A stretch of 64,000 nucleotides of DNA from JACMMS01 sp043758775. Lineage in GTDB: Bacteria; Pseudomonadota; Gammaproteobacteria; Burkholderiales; Methylophilaceae. Position 1 is the stretch's first letter. Every line of letters starts with the position of its first letter. The translations under genes and the position numbers were made by a program. Of the stretch, positions 18,668 to 28,390 are shown one piece after another. The stretch spans positions 1 through 64,000 of the forward strand of contig JAYVMU010000002.1 in NCBI GenBank assembly GCA_043758775.1, read 5' to 3'. The notes beneath the pieces were generated by a model. That model made no database searches, was not told the DNA's origin, and saw only the letters and a program-made list of their open reading frames with translations.

Positions 18668-20242
18668 ATGGCTGTTGAGTATGAGCTAACCTTAAGTGAC
18701 TATATTTCCATATTAAAGCGTAGGTGGGTATGCGTAGTCGTTACTTTTCTTGTGATTTTTGCTACAGCAACTGCAATTGCATTATTACTTCCTCCTGTGT
18801 ATGAATCAACTGGCACTATATTAGTTGAAGCACAACAAATCCCGACAAATTTAGCTGAAACTGCACTTAATGGATACGCAGAAGAGCGTATCCAAATTAT
18901 TAAGCAACGTGTCATGACTAGAGATAACTTATATCGCATCATTAAAAAATATAATTTATATGATAAAAAAATAGAAACAGAAACCATCTCTACTTTAATT
19001 GATGAGATGAGAGATAGTATTAATGTTGAGCTGGTAGATGCGAACATTAAAGGTAGTTCAAACAATCGTTCTACCACAATTGCATTTAAAGTTTCTTTTG
19101 ATTATGTAAAAGCAGATTTAGCCCATAAAGTAGCTAATGAACTTGTTACTTTGTTTTTAGATGAAAATGCTAAAGCTCGAACAGAGCGAGCTACAGAAAC
19201 TACAGCATTTTTAACTGAAGAAGCCGCACGACTAAAGAAAGAGTTGGAAGCTGTAGAAAATAAAGTTGCAGCATACAAGCAGGAGCATGCAGGATCACTG
19301 CCCGATGAAACATCCACGCAAATGACCATGCTTGAAAGGTCACAAATGGATATCGGCCAGCTTAACCGTGACTATAGTGATACGCAAGAGCAAATTACTT
19401 TTTTACAGGCGGAACTTGCAACTGCAAGTTCTATGGCTAGTGATAAAGTATCATCGCAAAATGACAATCTATCTGAGCTAGATAAAACTCAAACAGAGCT
19501 TGATGCTGCTTTAGTAACTTACACAGAGTCTCACCCAACCGTAAAAGCGCTTAGAAGAAAACTGGCAGCATTGAAGGCTGCAGCAACTGCTAAACCTGAT
19601 GCTAAAAAGCCAACACTTGTAACAGACATGGCCACAGCCAGGTTACAAGCTCAAATAAATAGTGCTCGAGGAAGGTTGGCCTCAATAGCGCAACAACAGA
19701 GCGCAATTAGAGCAAGAAATAATCAACTTCAAAATCAAGTAGCGCAAAGCCCACAAGTGGAGCGAGGCTTAGTTATATTGACGCGTGATTATGATAATGC
19801 TAAGAAGAAATATGATGAATTGATAGCAAGTCAGCAGAATGCCAAGATTAATGAAAAACTAGAGCAAGAAAATAAAGCAGAACGTTTTACTATGCTAGAG
19901 CCGCCACTTTTCCCAGACAAGCCTATTAAGCCAAACAGACAAAAAGTGATAGTAATGGGTTTTTTTGGAGCTATTGCAGGAGCTTTGGGTTTGGTCATAT
20001 TTCTTGAGACGTTAGATAGTCGAGTGCGAGGTGCAGACGCTCTATTTGCTATTACTAAATTAAGACCACTGGCTGTAATTCCATATATCTCAAATAAAAA
20101 CGAAGCCGTACGGAAACGCAAAAAAGTAAAGTACTTATTAATACTGTTAATAACTTTCGTCACACTTAGCCTTGTAATTGTACAGATATTTGTAATGCCA
20201 ATTGATTTGGCTTTTATTAAAATAATGGCAAGATTTTCGTAA
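18668..20242 (+). CDS. epsF: Chain-length determinant protein EpsF (Wzz/PCP type)
   Basis: Polysaccharide co-polymerase of 524 residues in the inner membrane. The first membrane helix (about 18-40) is followed by a periplasmic domain with long coiled-coil helices (about 170-400, rich in Gln/Ala/Lys). Then come the proline-rich FPDKPIKPNRQK motif, a second membrane helix (about 428-448) and a further hydrophobic segment near the C-terminus (about 487-510). A GGGAGAG ribosome site precedes ATG 18668. It works with the EpsG kinase, whose gene starts 11 bases downstream. Confidence 0.9.
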   Translation: MAVEYELTLSDYISILKRRWVCVVVTFLVIFATATAIALLLPPVYESTGTILVEAQQIPTNLAETALNGYAEERIQIIKQRVMTRDNLYRIIKKYNLYDKKIETETISTLIDEMRDSINVELVDANIKGSSNNRSTTIAFKVSFDYVKADLAHKVANELVTLFLDENAKARTERATETTAFLTEEAARLKKELEAVENKVAAYKQEHAGSLPDETSTQMTMLERSQMDIGQLNRDYSDTQEQITFLQAELATASSMASDKVSSQNDNLSELDKTQTELDAALVTYTESHPTVKALRRKLAALKAAATAKPDAKKPTLVTDMATARLQAQINSARGRLASIAQQQSAIRARNNQLQNQVAQSPQVERGLVILTRDYDNAKKKYDELIASQQNAKINEKLEQENKAERFTMLEPPLFPDKPIKPNRQKVIVMGFFGAIAGALGLVIFLETLDSRVRGADALFAITKLRPLAVIPYISNKNEAVRKRKKVKYLLILLITFVTLSLVIVQIFVMPIDLAFIKIMARFS

Positions 20243-20253
20243 AGACTACTACT

Positions 20254-21072
20254 GTGGAAAAAATAAAGGAAGCACTTGCAAAAGCTAAAACTGCAACTCA
20301 ATTTGTTGAGTCAAAGCCTAAAGCAAGGAATTTAGCTCATAAGGCAACATTGATGTCAGATGTTGAGGATATTGAGTATTTAAACACGCCAGTGATTAAT
20401 TTAAATCCGAGTCATTTGGAAAAAAATAGGATTATTACCTATAATCAGGATGATCCTTTTAGTATCGTCTTTGATTTATTGAGAACTCAAGTACTAAGAA
20501 TAATGGAGGAGAATAACTGGCACAGTATTGCTATTGTTTCTCCTACGCCTGAATCTGGAAAAACTTTTACTGCCATTAATCTTGCAATAAGTATTGCAAA
20601 TCAACCAGCTAAAACTGTCATGTTGGTTGACTTTGATCTTCGTAGACCAAGGGTTGCAAGCTACCTAGGACTTAAAATTTCTAAATCGCTTAACGATTAT
20701 ATAGAAGGTAGTGCAACTATCGAAGATATTATAGTTAATCCTGGTATTCCTAAGCTGGTCGTTCTTCCTACCGTTAAGAGCGTGAAGAAGTCGGCAGAAA
20801 TAATAGGATCCGACAAAATTAGAAATCTGATTGATGATATCAGTACACGATATCAATCAAGAGTTATTATTTTCGACTTACCGCCTATGCTTAGCTCTGA
20901 TGATGCTATTGCCATGTTGCCTATGGTTGATTGTGTTCTGGTGGTAGTGGGTAATGGGTTGTCTAGTCAGGCTGAAATTGAAGATACGTTGTATCATATT
21001 CCTAAAGAGAAGCTCTTGGGCATTGTCATGAATAAAGCAGAGGTTGAACCTAGAGCTTATTATCATTATTAA
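20254..21072 (+). CDS. epsG: Chain-length tyrosine kinase EpsG (BY-kinase)
   Basis: Cytoplasmic BY-kinase of 272 residues that drives cycles of EPS polymerisation with EpsF. It has Walker A SPTPESGKT (96-104), Walker A' VMLVDFDLRRP (about 124-133) and Walker B VIIFDLPP (about 209-216). It ends in a very short tyrosine cluster, YYHY. GTG 20254 is the start. It is the last gene of the epsE-L-F-G block and converges on the glycoside hydrolase gene; the 114 bases between show no strong terminator. Confidence 0.9.
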   Translation: MEKIKEALAKAKTATQFVESKPKARNLAHKATLMSDVEDIEYLNTPVINLNPSHLEKNRIITYNQDDPFSIVFDLLRTQVLRIMEENNWHSIAIVSPTPESGKTFTAINLAISIANQPAKTVMLVDFDLRRPRVASYLGLKISKSLNDYIEGSATIEDIIVNPGIPKLVVLPTVKSVKKSAEIIGSDKIRNLIDDISTRYQSRVIIFDLPPMLSSDDAIAMLPMVDCVLVVVGNGLSSQAEIEDTLYHIPKEKLLGIVMNKAEVEPRAYYHY

Positions 21073-21186
21073 ATAAAATTTAGATTTGACCTTATTTGCC
21101 CATAGTCATAATTGACCTGTCAGTGGAGAAAATAATTATAAATTGAAGTTAAATCAGACTTAACTGCTACTTAATATATTTACTCT

Positions 21187-23343
21187 TCATTTATTGTTTA
21201 AATATAGCCAGTGCGTTTTTGTGTTGTTGTCTATGTTAATAACATACTGATTATTTTCATATTTTAATGGTTGTTCTACCATTTTATTAAATTCATTGGT
21301 CTTGAATAATTTAAGGTCTTTATTTTTTGTAACTAGAATGGTTGCGTTTAGTAGCTCAGTTACAAATGGGAATTTCCCTTGAGTAGGTAATGTCGTTGCA
21401 ATAAAGGAAATCATTAAGCTTTTTGATTCCTTTATCGATTTATCATCTAAGCTTTGTACACCTATTGTGACATTAGTGGCATCACTAGTTATTGAAATAT
21501 CATTTAATTTAATAGTTTTACCTGCAATAGAGCCAACAACGGCTTGTGTTTTCGGTGTGTTGATTTCATAGCGTTTCTCTACCCAATTTCGTTCTAGCTC
21601 ACTAGTGTTGCTAGTAATGCTGACTGCATTCGCATCCAAGTAATTTTTATTGAAATTATCTATTATCACACCATTTAAAGGAATCTTGCTCGGTGTAAGC
21701 CAAGGTAGCATGTTGCTATTAGGCATAGCTAACAATACTTTGCCTTTCTCGCTTAAAGTTCTGATTGTTAGCGATGTAATGGGGGATATGGCTTTACTCA
21801 TTAGATCACTTATACTTGGTTTAAGCACATAGGGCTTATTTGACTCTTGCACATGCTGCTGTCTGTATAAAATAGCGGCCATGGGCATCGTTACTAAATA
21901 AGCTGGATCAGTATAAGTATTCCAATTATCAGGTTTCATCCATTGAGTTGGTGTGGCGTTATTAAGTGGATCTTGTGAGTAAGCATACTGCATAAGCGAA
22001 TCCCAGCCATGTAAACTGGCTTGGCTTGCCATAAAAAGGGGCGTTAGATGTCGATCCCTGGCAGGGAAGGGAGATATATTCCACTCTGATACACTAATTG
22101 GTTTATCAATGACCTGTGCAGATGAAATCCAGTTGGTAATATTGTCTGAAAAAATAGGATTTGAGGCTATACCCGAGTTTTCTTTATAAGTATGCACGTC
22201 TATCATGTCACCATCAGTTAGCGATGGGATAGAAGCTAATGTTTCATCGCCCCAATAGCTTGTTGTCACTATCGGTACTTTAACTCCTATAGTATGGAGT
22301 TGATTGATCATAGTTTGGTTAAAGCGGTGCTCAAGGTCATTTAAAAATAATTTAGGGATACCAGGCTCCCATGTACGCCATATTTTTTGAGCATCTAAAT
22401 TATTTTTAAGTGCAAATTTTTTTGCTTCGCTCATGAAAATTTTGCTATGGTAAGGTACATGTTTATCTGGTAAAAATAGATTACCAAAATGTTGCGTTAA
22501 GTCATTTTCATTGGTAATTAAAATAGTAGCTATCGCAGGCTCATCTTTGTACGCAAGTTTGGTATAAATGTTGACATGATTTAGGTAGGCTACATTAAAC
22601 TTTCGCATCGCAAGTTGTACGCTACTGTTGAGATAGTTATAGCCTTTGAAGCTATTAGATTTCAATATCTCGTCATTACCATCTAAATGGTCTTCTGGGA
22701 AGGGCACACGCGCTACGTGTAAATCCAGCCATACATAAATACCCTCATCTTTAAGGCATTTAATCCACCAGTCTAATTTGTTGAGTTCAGTTTCACTAAG
22801 GGCTGCGGATTGATGGTTTTTACTGTTTTCGCCGAAAATATTAGGGTTGACCCAAGGTGAGTCGTGATGATGCAGGCGTACGAGGTTATAACCCTGTGCT
22901 GACAGTCTTTTTGCGTTCGCCTTAACTAGTGCTTTATCGGTAGAAAATAAAGTGTATGCGGTTAAGTTTGTACCCCAAAATCTAACGGACGTTCCATCTT
23001 CAAATACTAGCTTATCAAGCTTCGTTTTTAAAAACCCATGTTTGCCTGCAGGCTTTTCATTTTCATTTAAAAAAGTTAGATCTACAGGGGATGATTTTAA
23101 GGAAAAATTTTGTATATGCCACGCTTCTTGATTAACGGAAAAACTCTGGGTAGCCGCAATCGAAACTGCTACATAAGAGAGAGATATAAAAAAAATAAGC
23201 TGGGTTCTTAGATTTTTATTTTTTAAAATATTCAAATATTTTAAATTATGCAATTTTGGCCTGTTAACTTTAAAAATTAAGATGTAAGAACTACTTAATA
23301 CTACACTGGACAACTCTCGGCTTCTCTTGTGTTTCAAACACAA
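21187..23343 (-). CDS. Secreted glycoside hydrolase, clan GH-A-like (cellulase fold)
   Basis: A 718-residue protein. A long basic N-terminus precedes a hydrophobic signal (about 47-64, LIFFISLSYVAVSIAA), so the real start may be a later Met/Leu. The TIM-barrel region (about 95-500) carries FWGTNLTAY, YNLVRLHHHDSPW, the probable acid/base Glu in ITNEND and the probable nucleophile in SVSEWN, the NE/E pair of clan GH-A. A C-terminal beta region follows. Many EPS loci encode a hydrolase that trims or degrades their own polymer in the periplasm; that role is inferred here. It is transcribed leftward, convergent with epsG and downstream of the broken flippase. Confidence 0.75.
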   Translation of the reverse strand: MCLKHKRSRELSSVVLSSSYILIFKVNRPKLHNLKYLNILKNKNLRTQLIFFISLSYVAVSIAATQSFSVNQEAWHIQNFSLKSSPVDLTFLNENEKPAGKHGFLKTKLDKLVFEDGTSVRFWGTNLTAYTLFSTDKALVKANAKRLSAQGYNLVRLHHHDSPWVNPNIFGENSKNHQSAALSETELNKLDWWIKCLKDEGIYVWLDLHVARVPFPEDHLDGNDEILKSNSFKGYNYLNSSVQLAMRKFNVAYLNHVNIYTKLAYKDEPAIATILITNENDLTQHFGNLFLPDKHVPYHSKIFMSEAKKFALKNNLDAQKIWRTWEPGIPKLFLNDLEHRFNQTMINQLHTIGVKVPIVTTSYWGDETLASIPSLTDGDMIDVHTYKENSGIASNPIFSDNITNWISSAQVIDKPISVSEWNISPFPARDRHLTPLFMASQASLHGWDSLMQYAYSQDPLNNATPTQWMKPDNWNTYTDPAYLVTMPMAAILYRQQHVQESNKPYVLKPSISDLMSKAISPITSLTIRTLSEKGKVLLAMPNSNMLPWLTPSKIPLNGVIIDNFNKNYLDANAVSITSNTSELERNWVEKRYEINTPKTQAVVGSIAGKTIKLNDISITSDATNVTIGVQSLDDKSIKESKSLMISFIATTLPTQGKFPFVTELLNATILVTKNKDLKLFKTNEFNKMVEQPLKYENNQYVINIDNNTKTHWLYLNNK

Positions 23344-23585
23344 AGTATGTTACTAGTTTCGATTTGTCACCAGTAGTATATGAGTCACAAATTAGTGAAA
23401 CATTACAACGTAGTTAGCAAGCTTTTAAATATGTTTTGTTAACGCAGAAGTTATCAAAATAATATTTCTTAAAGCATTAATGGATGAAGCCAGTTAATGT
23501 TACTAACCATACTAATAGTTTACCAACAGCATAACCTATGAACAAAAATGGCAAAACGATTAATTCTTTTTTGAGATCAAAAATA

Positions 23586-23588
23586 TTA
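23586..23588. repeat. Left 3-bp target-site duplication (TTA) of IS30 element
   Basis: TTA here and TTA at 24639-24641 flank the inverted repeats exactly. Removing the element and one TTA restores a collinear flippase reading frame. Confidence 0.85.
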
Positions 23589-24638
23589 GGCGAATTCAAG
23601 TTTGAAGTGCAATTTTGAATAATCTTGGTTAGGAGGGTGAGATGCAGTAGCATCGAAGCCTTTTTGACCGGCCAGTCGAAATTGCAGAGATGAACTACAC
23701 ACACATCACCCAAGAAGAACGATACCAGATTTATGCACTAAAGAAAGCAGGAATGAGTCAAAGTAAGATTGCTGAAGTGATCGGACGCAATCCCTCAACC
23801 ATTAGTCGCGAATTAAAGCGCAATATGGGCTTACGTGGTTACCGACCTAGCCAAGCCCATGTAAAATCTGCCCTGCGTAGAGCAATTAACGCAAGGCGTA
23901 TTGATGCTGCCACGTGGGCTTTTGCCCGAGAGAAGCTGTTAGAAGAATGGAGTCCTGAGCAGATCAGCGGACACACCAATATTAGTCATGAAACAGTCTA
24001 TCAGCATGTATACGCAGACAAACGGCATGGTGGGTTGCTCTGGAAGCAGTTACGCTGCCAGAAGCAGCGCAAGAAACGCTATGGCAAGTTAGAGCGACGT
24101 GGCATCATCCCCAATCGACTATCGATTGATGCGCGACCTAGTAGCGTAGCAACAAGAAGTCGCGTTGGGGACTGGGAAGCCGATACCATTATTGGCAAGC
24201 AACACAAGATGGCGATTGTTAGCTTGGTAGAGCGCAAGACAGGTTTAACGCTCATCCAGAGAGTGCAGCGTAAAACCGCAGAGGAAGTGAGTGCGGCGAT
24301 GCCCAAGCTGATGCAACCGCTTAAAGCACACGTCACTAGCATTACTAGTGACAATGGACGGGAGTTTGCAGGACATGAAGCCGTTGCCACTCAATTAGCT
24401 GCTGACTTTTACTTTGCGCACCCTTATGCTTCATGGGAGCGTGGTACTAATGAAAATACCAATGGATTGATTCGACAGTATTTCCCAAAAGATCGTGATT
24501 TCAGAACGATTACAGATGAAGAAATTGACACCGCGATGAGAAGATTAAATCACAGACCCCGAAAAAGGCATGGATTAAAATCTCCTTATCAGGTATTTTT
24601 AGAACTTACAGGCGTTGCACTTCATAATTGAATCCGCC
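23589..24638 (+). mobile_element. Complete IS30-family insertion sequence, 1050 bp
   Basis: The ends are 24-base imperfect inverted repeats matching at 21 of 24 positions. The left end (23589-23612) begins GGCGAATTCAAG and the right end, read inward, begins GGCGGATTCAAT; both finish TGAAGTGCAA. They are flanked by a 3-bp duplication, TTA. One transposase gene fills the element, and its stop falls inside the right repeat. Size, single gene and short duplication fit IS30. All parts look intact, so it may still be mobile. Confidence 0.93.
23690..24631 (+). CDS. IS30-family transposase
   Basis: A 313-residue DDE transposase. The N-terminal helix-turn-helix (residues about 5-45, ITQEERYQIYALKKAGMSQ, then IGRNPSTISRELKRN) is typical of IS30. 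Catalytic residues lie in GDWEADTI (about 163), TSDNG (about 221) and NENTNG (about 254). There is no frameshift or stop, so it is probably functional. A weak AGGAGGG lies about 55 bases upstream of ATG 23690. Confidence 0.95.
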   Translation: MNYTHITQEERYQIYALKKAGMSQSKIAEVIGRNPSTISRELKRNMGLRGYRPSQAHVKSALRRAINARRIDAATWAFAREKLLEEWSPEQISGHTNISHETVYQHVYADKRHGGLLWKQLRCQKQRKKRYGKLERRGIIPNRLSIDARPSSVATRSRVGDWEADTIIGKQHKMAIVSLVERKTGLTLIQRVQRKTAEEVSAAMPKLMQPLKAHVTSITSDNGREFAGHEAVATQLAADFYFAHPYASWERGTNENTNGLIRQYFPKDRDFRTITDEEIDTAMRRLNHRPRKRHGLKSPYQVFLELTGVALHN

Positions 24639-24641
24639 TTA
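24639..24641. repeat. Right 3-bp target-site duplication (TTA) of IS30 element
   Basis: This copy of TTA directly follows the right inverted repeat and pairs with 23586-23588. Confidence 0.85.
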
Positions 24642-25315
24642 TGTTGTATTTTTAGTTTAATTGCTAAAGGAATTGATACTAAATCGGTAAACATAATTGC
24701 CCACAGTACTCCTTCTAGTTGATAAAAATTAAATGCTATTGGAGTTAAAATAATCATTGCTAGCATGCGTATAAACAGCAAAGGTACTGAGGTTTTTGGC
24801 TTACCAATTGCATTATATAAATGCTCTGCCAACAAATAGCGATAACCTAATATGCCTAAACTCAAAATTTCAAGCATGTGTTCAGCAGGTTGATATCGCG
24901 AGTTATAAAGTAGCGCTATGATTAAATGGCCTGAAGCAAAAAGCAGCCCTGCAATAAATAGCGAAAAAATATCAAATTTAGCGCGTAGTTTGTAGTTGTA
25001 AGCCAATATCAGAAAATAAATGCAACCCGAGTATAAGTAAATTAGCTAACGCCATAATTTCAACCATATCTGGTACTCATAATCGTGTTAAAATTAAATT
25101 ACTAGCAAGACGTATAATTGCGAAAAAACCTGCGAACCTGTAATCTACGCAACACCTAATATGGCTCTTTGTTTTAAACTAACCGAAGTTGAAGATGAAA
25201 TTGTAGTTTCTCGCTATAAATTGAATCTGATAATTGAGATTGGAAAAAAGCAATCAGTTGGATATTGGTTTGCCGCTCTGATATAAATAAATATTTTTTA
25301 GTTATTGTTAAAAGT

Positions 25316-26800
25316 TTAGGTGACTTTACTTTTAGTTAACTGAATATATGCAACCCCTATGCCAGCCAATGTCCAGTAAAAATACGGAATTATACCTATA
25401 CTACTTGCAGTTGCTATTATAACGAGTACTGCAATTGTGATAGATAGCAAACATCGACCTAGTAAAAACTCCTCTGAGTCTTTGTTTGGCAATTTTTTCA
25501 TAATTTTGTAAATTCTTAGTAAAATATAAAAAAACAACCCCAAAAACAAACTCAAACCAAAATATCCAAAATTAAGTGCTATACCAATGTAGCTATTAAC
25601 TACATCAATAATACCTTCTCCCTGTATCATTTCCTGCATTTCTGGCGTTTCTAAATAGTTGGCTGAGCCAAATATTGGGTATTTACCAATTACAATCATT
25701 GAGTTAGTCACTAATTTTTCACGATATTCTATATTTTCGGACTGTGTTGTACCAAGATATGGCAGGAGGTTGTAATACTTAGCGCCTCCTGGAATAATGT
25801 TTAGCATCCCAATGAACAGAACGCCTATTATTATTGTTTGAAAAATACGCTTAATTGGATTCTTTCCAGTGGCACTGAAACTAATTATTAACAAAACTGC
25901 GCCTATCCAAGGGCCACGCGACAATGAGACTAATAAACCCGATATAAGCGTTAATAGTCCAATACTACGATACTTTTTACTTTTGATTAATGGACTGATG
26001 TATAAGAAAAAGCCAATACTAGCTACCATAATTAGACCGAATATTATTGGATGGGCTAGACCAGCCATTGCGCGCAGTTCTCCACCACGGCTCATGTAGT
26101 TACCCAATACTCTTGGTATGCCTAATGAGTCTGGCAAAGAAGCATACAAAAGCCAATGTTTAACGTATTCAAAAACTCCTATAACCCCTTGAATTTGACT
26201 GGCTAATACCAGTGCAATACTCGCAACTTTAATATCTTGAATACTTCTTAAGCCTCTACTACCGACATAGTATGGTAAGAAAATATCAGTGAATATATAA
26301 AAACCACGTCTTAGCGTATCAGTCGTAGTGGTATCGCGTAATTGTAAAATGGTACTTATTAGCAAGAAAATGAACAAAAGCTTATCAGGGATAGTTTTGC
26401 CAAACTTAAAAGAATCAGTATTGGATTTTGAAAAAATAAATGCGGGTAACAGAATGACTAAAGATAAGAGACGTGGGTGTGTGATTTCAAATAAATTTTG
26501 AAGCCCCCCTAACCCTGGTATGTAATCACCGATAGGTGGAATAATAAATAAAAGTAAAAAAAACAGCGCGATCTTATTTGGCTCACGCTTACCTACATTA
26601 TATAAATAAAAGCCAGTTAATGCTATGTAAAGCCAGAAATTGTGCGCCAAAAAAGCTATTAATGTGACTGTTATCCAAATATTTCGCCAACGATTAAGCG
26701 TGCTTACAGGAATTATCGAGCTAAACATTTTTTTACTAATACTAAAAACAATGAGTGCTAATAAAATAATAATTATGAGTGCTCTTATACCCTCTGGCAT
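25316..26800 (-). CDS. O-antigen ligase/polymerase-like membrane protein (Wzy type)
   Basis: A polytopic protein of 494 residues with about 11-12 hydrophobic segments. A large periplasmic loop lies about residues 330-410, and the motif LVSLSRGPWIGAVLL, shared by the Wzy_C/O-antigen ligase family, precedes it. It most likely polymerises repeat units at the periplasmic face of the inner membrane. It is transcribed leftward, divergent from the intact flippase gene; the 172 bases between must hold both promoters. Downstream on its strand are the flippase pseudogene and the hydrolase. Ligase versus polymerase cannot be decided from sequence alone. Confidence 0.8.
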   Translation of the reverse strand: MPEGIRALIIIILLALIVFSISKKMFSSIIPVSTLNRWRNIWITVTLIAFLAHNFWLYIALTGFYLYNVGKREPNKIALFFLLLFIIPPIGDYIPGLGGLQNLFEITHPRLLSLVILLPAFIFSKSNTDSFKFGKTIPDKLLFIFLLISTILQLRDTTTTDTLRRGFYIFTDIFLPYYVGSRGLRSIQDIKVASIALVLASQIQGVIGVFEYVKHWLLYASLPDSLGIPRVLGNYMSRGGELRAMAGLAHPIIFGLIMVASIGFFLYISPLIKSKKYRSIGLLTLISGLLVSLSRGPWIGAVLLIISFSATGKNPIKRIFQTIIIGVLFIGMLNIIPGGAKYYNLLPYLGTTQSENIEYREKLVTNSMIVIGKYPIFGSANYLETPEMQEMIQGEGIIDVVNSYIGIALNFGYFGLSLFLGLFFYILLRIYKIMKKLPNKDSEEFLLGRCLLSITIAVLVIIATASSIGIIPYFYWTLAGIGVAYIQLTKSKVT

Positions 26801-26972
26801 GGTAATTTTTCTTATAAATAATTAATAAATTTAACTAAAAACGATAGCAAATTTAATTTGTTAAGACTTATGGCGTATATTATTTAGCTATAATAGCGCG
26901 AAAGACTGATAACCAATTTTATTGGCGATTTTTCAATAGTTTAATACTAACACTTTTTGCTGGATCTACTTT

Positions 26973-28328
26973 TTGACAACTTTCAGCCTCAAACAACGAG
27001 CTATCCGTGCAGGTATCTTGACAATAAGCTCCCAGATTACTTCGCAAGTATTCAGATTGGCTAGCAATCTAGTTTTAACAAGGCTATTAGTTCCAGAAAT
27101 GTTTGGCATTATGGCTTTAGCAAATATACTTATCATAGGCATTCATTTATTTTCTGATATAGGACTGAATCAAAATCTAATTCAAAACGTGCGCGGTAAT
27201 GATCCAGACTATATAAACACAGTTTGGACTGTGCAAGTAGTGCGTGGCGTAATTATTACCACTTTAGGAGTGGGGCTTGGTATAGGCATATACCTTTTAA
27301 ATTCAATGCATATCTGGCCAATTAGTACAGTATATGCTGAGCCTATTTTGCCTTATGTTATAGCAGTTACTTCGCTCAATGCCGCTGTTTCTGGTTTTGC
27401 TTCTACTAAAATTGCTTTAGCCAGCAGAACTATGTCTATAGGCCGTAATACTTTAATTGATTTGGCTAGTCAATTAGCTGGTATTGCAGTAATGATAATT
27501 TGGGCATGGATAGATCGTTCTATATGGGCTCTAGTTGGTGGATCACTTATTTCAACTACAATAAGTACGATTATGAGTCATACCTTAACCATAGGTGTAA
27601 AAAATCATTTTCATTGGGATAAGTCTGCATTTGATGAAATATTTAGATTTGGGAAGTGGATATTCTTAACATCTATTTTAGGTTTTTTATCTAGCAGTGC
27701 TGATCGATTAATTTTAGGCAGTTTTGTAGACTCCACTGTGCTTGGCTTGTATGCAGTTGCGATCTTTATGAAAAATGCATTGCAAGATTTACTTTTTAAA
27801 CTTTCATCAAGTATAGGCTTTCCTGCATTTAGTGAAGTTTACCGTAATCGACCGGAGCAATTAAAACAGATCTATTACAAGTTAAGAGTAAAGTTAGATA
27901 TTGTTTCACTCCTAGCCATGGGCTTCTTGTTTTCTGCTGGCCGGTTAATTATACAAGTACTATACGATAGCCGGTATCTACCTGCTGGCCATATGCTGGA
28001 AATTTTAAGTATCGGAATTTTCGGTTTTCGTTATGGACTTGCTGAGCATTGTTATAACGCAATTGGTAAGCCTAAGATTTCCGTGCCGTTGATTGCCATA
28101 CGCACGCTTGGTATGATTATTATCATTCCCACAGGGTTTCATTTTTACGGTCTAGAGGGTGCAATTTGGGCTATTGCATTTTCTGATTTAATTTATATAC
28201 CACTGGCTATCCATCTGAAAATTAAAAATCACATTTTCGATTTGCAAAAAGAACTCATTGTTCTACCAGTCATAGCGCTAGGTTATATTTTGGGTAAGTT
28301 TACTTTATGGATGTTTAGTATATTTTAG
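26973..28328 (+). CDS. Wzx-type oligosaccharide flippase (MOP superfamily)
   Basis: Inner-membrane flippase for undecaprenyl-linked repeat units, 451 residues with about 12 hydrophobic segments. The N-terminus SLKQRAIRAGILTISSQITS, then FRLASNLVLTRLLVPEMFG, is typical of the polysaccharide-biosynthesis flippase family (RfbX/WzxC). The start is TTG 26973 (TTFSLKQ). It is a diverged paralogue of the broken gene at 23477-25189 and is presumably the working copy. It opens the rightward glycosyltransferase block. Confidence 0.9.
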   Translation: MTTFSLKQRAIRAGILTISSQITSQVFRLASNLVLTRLLVPEMFGIMALANILIIGIHLFSDIGLNQNLIQNVRGNDPDYINTVWTVQVVRGVIITTLGVGLGIGIYLLNSMHIWPISTVYAEPILPYVIAVTSLNAAVSGFASTKIALASRTMSIGRNTLIDLASQLAGIAVMIIWAWIDRSIWALVGGSLISTTISTIMSHTLTIGVKNHFHWDKSAFDEIFRFGKWIFLTSILGFLSSSADRLILGSFVDSTVLGLYAVAIFMKNALQDLLFKLSSSIGFPAFSEVYRNRPEQLKQIYYKLRVKLDIVSLLAMGFLFSAGRLIIQVLYDSRYLPAGHMLEILSIGIFGFRYGLAEHCYNAIGKPKISVPLIAIRTLGMIIIIPTGFHFYGLEGAIWAIAFSDLIYIPLAIHLKIKNHIFDLQKELIVLPVIALGYILGKFTLWMFSIF

Positions 28329-28390
28329 TATGTAATATTTACTTATTCGATTTGAATTTAAAAATACTAACCCTTAAATTGAGTTGAAAA

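Larger units (their letters stand above)
23477..25189 (-). pseudogene. Degraded Wzx-type flippase, split by IS30
   Basis: Three pieces align in order with the intact flippase at 26973-28328. The N-terminal piece (about 25189-25015) reads SLKQRAILGVA, stop (25145-25147), ITGSQVF. After a frame change it reads RLASNLILTRL, stop (25077-25079), VPDMVEIMALANLLILGLHLFSDIG, each split here. An internal deletion of roughly 230 codons joins this to YKLRAKFDIFSLFIAG..LKIQH (about 25000-24642). The IS30 element then interrupts the gene. The last piece, NIFDLKKELIVLPFLFIGY (23588-23480), ends at the natural stop 23477. Closing the IS gives LKIQHNIFDL, collinear with LKIKNHIFDL of the intact copy. The gene sits on the same strand between the Wzy-like gene and the hydrolase, so it was probably their operon partner. 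Confidence 0.9.

Noticed and set aside
23477..23713. A 78-residue leftward frame as its own gene
   Set aside because: Its first part is IS30 end sequence and its last part is the flippase C-terminus; it is a fusion created by the insertion.
24599..25006. A 135-residue leftward frame as its own gene
   Set aside because: It is the middle of the broken flippase plus the right IS30 end; it lacks most of the protein.
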